From Pseudopyrenochaeta lycopersici (taxonomy: Eukaryota; Ascomycota; Dothideomycetes; Pleosporales; Pseudopyrenochaetaceae), in NCBI GenBank assembly GCA_003313425.1, contig NHZP01000001.1, positions 124,001 through 188,000 on the forward strand: a stretch of 64,000 nt of DNA, given 5' to 3'. The number at the start of each line of letters is the position of its first letter. The first letter of the stretch is position 1. Both the position numbers and the translations under genes were made by a program. The notes beneath the pieces were generated by a model. The model made no database searches and had not been told where the DNA came from. It saw only the letters and a list, made by a program, of their open reading frames with translations. Shown here one piece after another: positions 20,501 through 30,084 of the stretch.

Positions 20501-22545
20501 GACTAGATGGACCACTTAGGCCAGCTGCAACAGGCAGGCGAGGCCGACCACGAAAGCTACCATCTGAGTGGCCTAAAGGATGGAGCAATATAGACAACTA
20601 TGTACTAGATCATTAGCAGAACAATACACTAAAGATAGCTAATCCTACTATTAGAAGTAGTAGCAACATTATAGAAGGGAAGAGAGCTAGGAGGCTAGCT
20701 AACTAGGCCCTAGCTACATACTACAGAGCATTCGCAGTAGCATTAAATCTAATAGCTCCTTTGAAGCTCGCAGGTGAGATGCCTAGGTTAAGGCTACATC
20801 GTGATTAACTGCCAGAACCGCTAAAACGATAGAAGGATATAAAGGATTATCTATTTAGTGCTGAGTTTAGAGAGGCAGTATAAGCAGAGCTTAACAGCTG
20901 CTAGTTAAAAGATTGCTTTAAGCGTACGGAGGTTACTGTAACGACAGTAGATACTAAGGTTCTACCCCTAATATAGGTGTTCTTATATAAGTTTAATAAA
21001 GACAGGTACCTATATAAGTTTAAGGCGCGTATATGCGTATAAGGAGACTTATAGGAGGCATAGAGTAAGATGTATACTGTAATATTAGCTATTAAGGTCT
21101 TTTAATCTCTTATAGTACTAGTAGCAGCATTTAACTTAAAGATATTTTAGTTTAACGCCCTAAACGCCTTTCTTAACGCTTAACTACTACGCAAGATATA
21201 CTATTATACGCCTAAAGGGTTTACAGACAAGTTTAGTAAGCTTCTTAAGCTTTAGTGAGCGCTCTATAGCCTTAAGGAAGTACTACTACTGTAGTACTAG
21301 GAGCTCTTATTAACCTTAAAGAAGCTTAGGTTAAGGCCTGTGCTAGGAGCACCGTGCCTATACATAAATAACTATCTAATCGTCTTTTTCTATGTAGACG
21401 ATATCGTCGTCCTTATCTATCCGCTTAATATAAGCTACTACTAGACGTTTAAGCAATAGATGCTTAGAACGTACGAGATCTGTGAGCTAGGCGAGCTGAA
21501 GTAGTTCCTTAGCATCTGTGTGATCCGCGAGGAGCTTACTTAATTAATCTACCTAGCATAAGACTTATTTATTAATAAGATCGCAGTAAAATTTAATCTT
21601 AAGAGAAACATAAGATACCTAGATGTGCTACTAAGGGATAACGTCCTCCTGCCTTTAACAGAGGAACTAAGTGCTGCTTAAATATAAAAGTATTAGCAAC
21701 TAGTTAGCTTACTGGCGTATATTTTAACCTTAACGCGACTAGACGTCGCGAGAGCGCACTTAATCCTTGCACGCTACCTCCAGAATCTAGGGTAAAAGCA
21801 CCTGCACGCTGCTAACTATGTATAGAGATACCTAATAGGCATAAAGCACCTAGCTATTTAAGCGTTAGGGGACATCTAGCACAGCATAACTAGTATCACA
21901 TTGCTAGCTTAGTAGGAGCTAGACTAAGAACCTCTCTTTTATAGTGTATTAGATGCGGCCTTCGCAGATGAGCCTGAAACTCGCTGAAGCTCTTAAGGCT
22001 ACATCTTTAAACTATATAGACTGCCTATTAACTAGAAGGTAACAGTCTAACGATTAGTCACAAAATTAACTACTGAGGCTAAGCTGCTATCTCTATCCCT
22101 TGCAGGATTAGAGATAGAATAGTAGCAACGCTTCTTTTAAGCTATTTAATTTAACCCTAAGTTTACACTAGCACTATAGTGTAATAACTAGCAGACTGTC
22201 TTAATTATGACAAAGGCAGTTAATAAGCTTCAGACGAAGCTGAAGCATGTAGACGTACATTATTATTAGTTACGTTAGGAGGTAGCAGAAGGCAGACTGC
22301 AGGTAGACTAGAAGGCTACTACAGAGATGCTAGCTGACGGCCTTACAAAGATCCTTAGTTGACAGAAGCACGCTAACTTCGTACGCTAGCTAGGACTAAG
22401 TGACCTATCAAGGATTCGAGAGGAATCAGAGAGTACTGCTCTCAGTCTGCAGGACCTGGGGGGGTGGTACTACCAACTACAGTAGAGGCAGATGCTTAAG
22501 GACCTTCATTTACAGCTTTCGTTGCTCTTCATTCACTCAAGCTGG
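17600..22545 (+). pseudogene. Gag-Pol of Copia element 1 (stop-riddled)
   Basis: Reads as a single Gag-Pol polyprotein only if many TAG/TAA codons are ignored; these mostly sit where glutamine is expected (CAG/CAA changed to TAG/TAA), with some TGA for CGA arginine. Zinc knuckle near 18460-18500, integrase zinc motif and core near 19240-19700, YVDD at 21391, RNase H region near 21950-22340. Decay is patchy: about 20230-20620 is much less TpA-rich than its surroundings. Exact ends of the original frame are uncertain. Confidence 0.8.
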
Positions 22546-22552
22546 GGGGGTG

Positions 22553-22675
22553 TGTTAGCTAACACGGTTAGCTCCTCACGTGCTCTGTTATATAAGCATC
22601 CACAGGGTATATAGTTCCCTTGTGTCTCATTTGATAGGAATCAACCTAGTTCCTCCTGCCTGCTGCCCGCCAACA
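22553..22675 (+). repeat. 3' LTR of Copia element 1
   Basis: 123 bp, one C-to-T difference from the 5' LTR, followed by target duplication TAAAG. Confidence 0.93.
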
Positions 22676-23035
22676 TAAAGCTTAACCATTTGATAGATCT
22701 TCGAGCTCGTAGTTAGTTAGCCACCTTTTAACAGCATTATAGCAACCCCTGTAACTGTTGTTTACCAGATGTTAGAAACTGCCAGTGATAAATTACCTAA
22801 GCGGTGGCAGCAAAAGTGGCAGACTATAGACTGCGCGTGGACTAGGGATCAGAGAGAAAACAGTCTTCAGGAGTAGTTAGAGAAAACATACTTTAATGAT
22901 GTAAAGAAAGAGGACTTGACAAGAGAGGAAATAGATAAAGTGGGCGCGCTTGTTCATAGGTTGTTGCAGTTCGAGCCCTCAAGGAGGGCGTCAGCGCAAG
23001 AAATTCTCCAAGATCCTTGGTTTCTGGACAATTAA
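22676..23035 (+). pseudogene. SRPK-like protein kinase pseudogene, 3' part
   Basis: Continues the kinase interrupted at 17265. The frame reads LPKRWQQKWQTID..., an in-frame TAG at 22874-22876, then LTREEIDKVGALVHRLLQF, EPSRRASAQEILQDPWFLDN and a stop at 23033-23035: the last two helices of a protein kinase domain with the conserved Arg after EPSRR. This end carries far fewer RIP-like changes than the 5' part. It confirms that one kinase gene was split by the retrotransposon. Confidence 0.78.
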
Positions 23036-26000
23036 TTGGGTAACATGAGACATTTCGTGTCTCAACGAAGATACTACAATTGATGTCGGCGATATGTTGT
23101 TGCTCTTTTATGCCGTGCACAGCCGCCTTGATCGTGATGAACAGTCGTTTAAGTCAAGGCTTACCATACACCATTCAATTGCCGAAAGAAGTGCACTTAG
23201 CGGAGTTAGGTACAATTTGCTCTTTAACATTAGCATACAGAATGCTCGCCGAAGACCTATATTTAGATATAACGTTGCCAAACTTCCTATGTTGTTTGTG
23301 GAAAGAATGGAAGAGGCCAACTCATTAGTCATCAGTCCAAGGTTGGCCAGCGCGCTTCTCGCCACACAGTATTCTGAAGAAATTTATATTTTCCTTAGTC
23401 AATACCCTGTTTGACAACATTTTATGTTCCCGGTAGTGCTTCAATACAGCTTTGTTTTTATGTGCCGACCACAAACTAGAATGCCTCGGTACGATGCTGC
23501 GTGATTGTAGCTGAAAGTCTCATCTAAACCCTAAACCGCATTTAAAGTATTAGTCACATTAATACACAGCATTTATAAAAACCAGTTTAACATGCCTATC
23601 ACGAATGCGCAATAAATCAAACGTTCTTAAACTTTTGCTCATACTTTGCTTAAGCATTCACACTACTCGTGCATACGGCTGCCTCTTCCGTACTTCAGAG
23701 GTAATGAAAGTCTCTGTTCAGTTCCTCCTACCATACCCCAATTGCCACCCAAAACCACACAATATCTTCACTGAAGACATACTATGCAGCACTTTGAGTC
23801 CCAAGGCAATGTTAAGAATATAGATCCGTCCAGTCACAATGCAACACTAGAGCATGGACATATCAAGAATACATCCGCAGTAATCTACTTCTCTTGTTTA
23901 CTGATACCTATGTCTTTTTTATATGCTCGGAAGGGACTTTTCGAGACGATTCAGTGCCTGCTGCTCATGGGTCACTCCCACCAACCCCGATTTAGTCGGT
24001 TGACGAGTGGATCTTATTCACTTTGAACGACATCTCAGAAATTATGGATTCAAAGAAATTATGGCAAAACTACCTCAACAACTTGCTTGCATTCTACCTT
24101 TGTCGCTACATGAGGTATGACTAAGTTGCGCCCGCCCGCCCCCGCTGGTGTTCTCAAGTTGCTCTCTAAATCGCTTGGCCCGTTTCGTTTAGTCTTCCAA
24201 AGAAGTATTTTGGTCGTTCATTGCTCTGGGCCGACCCACATCATGATGTCTCGAAAACCCGCCCAATGTTGGTCATAGGCGGGTTGGAAGTGGACATTCT
24301 CGTGTTACGTCGCAGGACAAAGCAAAGTCGGTGCATACGGATACAAGATTCCCCAGGAAACTGTAACAATCCAATTCTATCTGTTCAACGACGAGAGCAG
24401 GCTGGAACGGTTGTTCCTCGAAAAGCCTGAAGAACCTTCTGAGACGGCGTCAGTCGCGCATAAGACAAATAACATGATGGTCTAGATAGGGTTGGCTATG
24501 TAATGGTAGAGCCGAATCTCTCCGAAGGACTACAGATGAAGATGCTAGGAGATATTTTCAGGAGAGAGACCCTTAAGGGGCTAGAAGCGACCGAAAAGGA
24601 CATGGCAGAGAAGAAAGAGTGATTTTCCAAATTAATGACTCATCTTAATCCACCAAACAACTTTCAAGAGCGGCACTATAAGGATGTTGCTTCCCGCCAG
24701 AACATTCAGATCATTTGATCGCGTTCTATACGAGTGTTTCAGCATTTAAAGTGCCATACTCAGCAAACCAAAATGTCGAACCTGATGTAACACTTAAGTG
24801 TAATGTACAGGGCCGCTACAGAGACACTCTATTTAGTTGTTAAATCAATCCCTCGTGTAGAGACAAACAGCCACAAAACCTAGAATTTGTGTTAATTAGT
24901 CTTAAAGGAGAAGGAAAGGCAATGGCTTTGATGCTGGTAGAGTGGCTTTGGTGCTGGTAGAGAATCCTGGTGGAATTTGTTATCGAGAGAATTGGGCCTA
25001 GAAGGTGTCCCAGCACCTCAATATCAAGAAGTGGATGGAAAAAAGTCCTGTTCAAAAGTTGATCGTCTGGGGCTGAGAGTATGGCTTTGTCGCCGACAAA
25101 ACATAACATACCCAGACTTCCTGCTATAGATTACTAACCCTGCAGCAATGAAACCCCCAACCTAGATCTACTGTCTACCCATCCTTTCAAGCTCAAACCG
25201 GCCTAGAGATTGGCCAACTCTGTTCCGTTCAGACCAAGAAAGCCTTGAAAATGCTAGTCCTTTCGGACATCGTCTCACCCAGCATATCATCGACAAACCT
25301 TAGTGCTGAACTTTTACAGCATATGATTACAGCGATGCATCTCAGTGAACCAAATGTACTTAGTGAGACTATAACTCCAACTCGAGGCTCTGAGCACCCG
25401 TCATTCATTTAAGTTTTACCTGAGCCTAAAGGCTGAAAAGCACCTGTTCCTGTGGCACATGGTGCTGTCAATAAATAATTTAGCTTTTAGGTTGGCTTAA
25501 ATTTGATTCAGTCGATGTAAGGCAAATTTCACGTAAGAGACAACCTATAAGAATTGAAAATAACGGCAAGGCACAAAGGTTCCCAGCACAGAAGTCTCTC
25601 TGCCAGTATTATAGAGAGTGTCTTAGTCAAACTGCTGCATTCCTTCATATTTGACCTCCCCGCTCATCCTTACGTGTCGCTCTCCCAATATTCGCGTCCC
25701 TATGGTTGCCAGATTTGATTTAAGGAGCAGGAGATTGGCAGAGATAATTCCCCTTTTAGATCGCAGCAGTCGAACCACTGTTTCTTGAACCGAATGTTCT
25801 CTATCCGTCGAAGGAGGGAGACCGAAAGGGTATAATAGGTGCCTCGGTGATGAAATGAGTCGGTTCGGACTTTACTAGTGTTACCGGATATACGCATATC
25901 ATCCAACATCTTTTGGGTGCTCCTACAGTACTTGGATGGACGATATACTTACTGAGACATGAAATACGGCTTAAAGAGCGTCTCTGTTGCCCAAACCATG

Positions 26001-26450
26001 CGAATTAAATTTCCCACGAGCCAAGGGTATGCAATATGTAATGTATATGATGGTGATTTTCCCAAGTCGCATTGTCAGTATGACGTTTTGGAAACCTCTC
26101 AACCGTATCGCGATTACGGTTGCTGCTTTGCAAGATGGAAAATTGTCCATTCTGTTCCCTAAGCTAACTGTTGGTCTTATGCAGCTAGAAGTGGGGTATC
26201 CCTATCTTAGCCTGTGGCGCAGCTTGAAGTGTCTCGACATGTGGTCTTAATCCATTGGATTGCAGCTATGTGGGGAATAGATAAGCAACACGTATCTGTT
26301 CATGCGCAGAGACACCACAAAGCTTTGTGCGCTCTGTCCAGGTAATTGAAAAAAGCAAACGGTCTCCATATTCTACTGCCTATCGAACTGATAAAACATC
26401 CACCATCAAACGCTGGCACACTGCTAGAGCACATAACAAGACTCTTTATC
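23036..26450. other. Gene-poor 3.4-kb stretch with scattered unassigned frames
   Basis: No gene I can name. At 23605 a frame begins with a signal-peptide-like sequence (MRNKSNVLKLLLILCLSIHT) and could splice from about 23700 (GTAATG) to about 23787. Around 24330-24620 two short frames look protein-like (for example IPQETVTIQFYLFNDESRLE) but are separated by stops and may be relics of one gene. A direct duplication containing gctggtagagtggcttt lies near 24930-24965. Otherwise nothing. Confidence 0.4.
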
Positions 26451-27253
26451 ATGGCCATTCGGTATGTTGACCCTGGGTTATGTTACAAATATCTCTAGTA
26501 ACTTTCTCACCTCAGCACACATTGCACACGCTGTGACAAGTCATTCGCTGGTAGGGGTGCAATACAGCAACATCTCGACAACTCAAGTGCTCATAATCGA
26601 TGTCCCGTTTGCCCTTTCGACGGTGTATCCTGGGATGCACTGCTTGAGCACTATCGCTTCACTTCACACCAAATTCTATGTGACGGCTGTGATGACGGCA
26701 ATGGTTTGATTTGGAATCCGAAAAGCAAAGCGTACCAGGAACATCTATTGGATGAAAACGTCTGCCAGGACTGTGATAGTCACTTTGAAAGTGTTAGCGG
26801 TCTCGAAAATGTAAGTGATTAATGCGCAATTCCACACTGAGCATGTCTTGATTACGTTTCAAGCATATGTTGGTTCATGTGGACCGCACAATCGAATGTT
26901 ACGGATGTTATCGGATGTTCAAGACATTCTCTCACATGATTCTGCACTTGGAGTCTAGTGATTGCCCTTCTAATATCGATACGCAAGAGCTAAATAAGAT
27001 TGCTGCTCAGTGTATCCAATGGCAGAAATACATTGACGAGTATTACCGGGAAGCAATGTTGGAGGGCCGAGATCTTGACAAGCTGTATTCGGACCAAACC
27101 CTCCCATTTGAATGTCCAGAATGTGAAACCGGTTTTCCGAAGCTTTCGAGTTTATTTCAACACGCGTCGAGTCGAACATGCAAGCAGACAATGTCATCAG
27201 GAGCGATTGGTAAACTAGTACAGTGGCTAGATAAGCAATACTTGATGGGATGA
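26451..27253 (+). CDS. C2H2-type zinc-finger protein
   Basis: Three exons, 26451-26461, 26516-26810 and 26864-27253, join to 231 aa. The first exon is only 11 nt (MAI plus two bases) and splices through GTATGT...CTCAG; the second intron is GTAAGT...TTCAAG. The protein is almost entirely zinc-finger units: CTRC...H, CPVC...H, CQDCDSHFESVSGLENHMLVH (a canonical C2H2), CYGCYRMFKTFSHMILHLESSDC (C2HC) and CPECETGFPKLSSLFQHASSRTC. This arrangement belongs to a fungal family of small multi-finger proteins, often annotated only as C2H2-type domain proteins; binding to DNA, RNA or protein are all possible. It is intact though it lies between decayed transposons. The very short first exon makes the start less certain. 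Confidence 0.75.
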
Positions 27254-29030
27254 TGTTCAAGAGAAGGGTGCCCCTTCGACTTGTTGGTCCATGCCAGTCA
27301 CTCGCAAAGGTTGTGGTATGTTGCAATCCTAACTCCTCTGCTTCCCCATTCTTTTCCTAATAGCTTGTTCTGAACAGCTTCCGCAAATACTTTCCCCCTA
27401 GACATAGTCGCTTAAGCTGCCTCCAAACAATTTCTCCTGATCACATTCTTGAAACAGCTGCAAGGATACTAGGTATATAACTATCGCTTTCCCTAGCCAG
27501 TGTGGAAGAAAAGGCAGTACTTACTTTAGCTTGTAATATTTACTGCCACTAAAATTCATGATATCGGACTATAGTTATAACCTGTTCTTCGAGTGAAAAG
27601 ACGTTACGGTATACAAGTCCCTAACGCCGTATTGTTAAATCTCATATCCACGACCTAATTTTCCCGAAGTCATGCGTACGCAAATGAGTAGCAGGCCCAA
27701 GAAATAGTCTAAATTGCGAAATACTGCTTCTCTTTTCTAACTGTGGCCGCTTTTGAATAGCCTTACTGCCCTCCTCGCCTCTAAACGCTCCGGTGTACCT
27801 GACTAAACAATTCTTGAAACTGTTGTTGTGCTATTTTCATGAAAGATAACTCTTTCGTTGCAGATGTAACGTCGTAAATTTACTTCAGGTTAGTAGCGTA
27901 TTGTTGCCCTGCGTAGCTACTCAGAGTAATTCTTGCTATAGCGTTTTCTCGACTTTGGTTACTATGTCTTGCGCTCTCTTGCTTAATGTAAATATTAATA
28001 AGGCCAACATTATTGCCTCCAGAACTCAACGTGATTAAGTCGTATCCTGTCCTAAGCTTTAAAACTTAGCTACTTAGAATCTGTGGCGATATGGCACTAG
28101 AGTAAGCTAAATACTCTATGTCTGGAGCTGGATTGGTAGGCATCTCTTTATACTGCTGTAGCAGCATAGGATATGAATTGTTATAACGTCTACAGCTTCC
28201 GGAATCTCGCAGCTTTGACCCTAATCCTATTCTGGCAGAGCTAGCAGTATTAGCAGTAGCTTTAAATTGCATGTGATGAGAGTATACCTACTAAGAGTTA
28301 CTAATTGCAGCCCACTTGCGCACGAAATCTAAGTCTGTTACATCTTGTGCCTCAGAAGGCTGATTCTGTCGTCCAAAGACAGTGAGTGGCGAAGGTAACG
28401 ATTGCACAGCTCTCTACTGCAATGCCGCGAACCCGGCAAGAAACAGTAGGCTGTGGTGCATAATGGTAATGGTTGAGACGATGATGTATTGTTGCAAGGT
28501 GGAGTGCTTGGTATGGCTGTGTTGCAAATACGGTTACAAATAACCAATAATATTGAGAGGATAGCTGTTGATAAGAAGATCATACAGCGAAAGTCAAATT
28601 ACAAGGCATCGGGTGAGGCTGAAGCTAAAACATATGTTGATGAGTTCTTAAAAACAAAGAGAAGTTAGGTACAGCGATGGGAGCTACTCTCATATCCCTT
28701 CATACCATCTTAAACTAAAAATGGAGCCAAAACAAGTGACTAAATTCGGCAAGAATACGCCGAACGTAGCCAAGCTACCAAGTAAAATTTAGACCGAGCA
28801 TTGATATGGTGTTCTACAAGAAACCTGGGTTCCTGCAATTGTCAATGCCTGTTCGGGCCGAGTCCGTTTATGCCGCGCCCCTCCGGCCGCTAAGTGAGGT
28901 TCATCCCTTGAGATATTTCATATTTACTATGTCTGGATAGTTTTAGTGTTCACGACTAAGCCATAACCGGCGTTTTATCTGTTTCACGAATATCTGATCC
29001 AATCTCGGTATTTGGTATTTCTAATTTCCA
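27254..29030. other. AT-rich intergenic region before the hAT element
   Basis: No established gene. One small minus-strand frame with a signal-peptide-like start is listed separately (28338-28583). The remainder shows no motif or repeat that I can define. Confidence 0.4.
28338..28583 (-). CDS. Possible small secreted cysteine-containing protein
   Basis: An 81-aa frame from a true ATG at 28583. It starts with a hydrophobic stretch (MIFLSTAILSILLVI) that could be a signal peptide, followed by a chain with seven cysteines in total, five in the likely mature part. No intron, no family match and no promoter evidence; a chance frame is quite possible. Confidence 0.2.
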   Translation of the reverse strand: MIFLSTAILSILLVICNRICNTAIPSTPPCNNTSSSQPLPLCTTAYCFLPGSRHCSRELCNRYLRHSLSLDDRISLLRHKM

Positions 29031-29038
29031 ATCATGGC

Positions 29039-29066
29039 CATAGCTTCCAACAGTACGTAGTACGGT
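29039..29066 (+). repeat. Left terminal inverted repeat of the hAT element
   Basis: 28 bp matching the reverse complement of 37685-37712 except for two positions (A/G and G/C). Preceded by target duplication ATCATGGC. Confidence 0.85.
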
Positions 29067-29878
29067 GGCCTACGGTACAGTCCTACGGCTTACATAAGCA
29101 GTAAGTAACGTAGCTTAGGCTAGATTGTAGCGTAGCTGTAATTAGATTAATTTTAAAGCTATATTTACAGCTTATAGCTATTTTTTTAGTATTAAGCTTT
29201 AAGGCTAAGCCTTAGTATAGTATATTAAAGGCTAAGATTTAGCTAGGGCGCTTACAGGTCTATAGCTTTCGCAGAAAGGGCTCTAATAGGTAGTAATTTT
29301 AGAGATCTAAGGAATAACCTTAACTTATTTAGCGCTATAGAAAATAAGAAGCTAGTAAGATAGCTAGAGATATAAATACCTAGATATTTCTACCTAAAAT
29401 CTATATTTCTGCTATTAATATCTATTACTATAGACTATTTTATTTCCTAATCTTAGTATACGCCTTTTCTAGCTTTAAGCCTAGCCTTATAAAGCTTACT
29501 TAGCAGCGTTACTCCTACTAGCTATATATTACTATCTTAAACTACTTTTATATCCTTATCTAATATTACTTTATCTTATATCTATCTTAATAGTAATTAT
29601 AGTATTCTTAATAAGTATTTTAAAGTTAATTTTAAGTATATATATTATAATAGAGAGTGCCTAGTCTTATCTTAAGTAGGCTATTAAGTAAAGTATAAGA
29701 GTAAGTTAAAAGGTAAGTAGAAGCTAGTATATATATAGTAATTTAGAGTAGAGCTTACTTATAAAGAGAGTAATAGTTTATTTATAAAGCTCTAGCTTTA
29801 TAAGTAGTACTACTTTATAAAGAATATAAATAATACTAAAAATATTAATAGTATAGCTTATATTACTTAGTATATAAG

Positions 29879-30084
29879 TGTTAGATGTAAAGCCCGATAG
29901 GGTGTTAGATGTCACGTGTCGATCTCCAAGTTGCGAGATCCTAGATGGTAGCACAAACTCTCGGGTGTAACTACTTGGCAGAGGGGCACACAAAAGCAGA
30001 AAACGGAGAGAACACAGAATTAATCAATCACGTTCATCATCAAAATTCATCAAAGATCAAGCTAAATAGTCCTTGAATCTGACA
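29879..30084 (+). repeat. 5' LTR of Copia element 2
   Basis: 206 bp; starts TGTTAGA where the 3' copy keeps TGTCAGA; ends TCTGACA. Confidence 0.92.

Larger units (their letters stand above)
17266..22675 (+). mobile_element. Copia (Ty1-type) LTR retrotransposon, decayed, inserted in a kinase gene
   Basis: Two 123-bp LTRs (17266-17388, 22553-22675) begin TGTTAG and end CCAACA. They differ at one base (C versus T at LTR position 8). The 5-bp target duplication TAAAG flanks the element at 17261-17265 and 22676-22680. A G-run (polypurine tract) precedes the 3' LTR. The interior reads, in order, a Gag with a CxC...H...C zinc knuckle, integrase, reverse transcriptase with YVDD (21391-21402) and RNase H ending in ADGLTK; integrase before RT defines Copia. 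Dozens of TAG/TAA/TGA codons fill the frame, so it cannot be autonomous. The insertion splits the SRPK-like kinase. Confidence 0.92.

Noticed and set aside
17600..22545. A genuine stop-codon reassignment (TAG/TAA as glutamine) in the retrotransposon
   Set aside because: Host genes around it use TAA/TAG as normal stops, TGA also occurs inside, and TpA enrichment is general; RIP-like mutation explains it without recoding.
22890..23000. GTTCGAGCC-like word resembling a tRNA B box (near 22975)
   Set aside because: It lies inside the kinase 3' frame and no cloverleaf or A box can be placed upstream.
29090..29870. Genes in the left part of the hAT element
   Set aside because: Sequence is TpA-saturated with stops in all frames; only decayed transposon.
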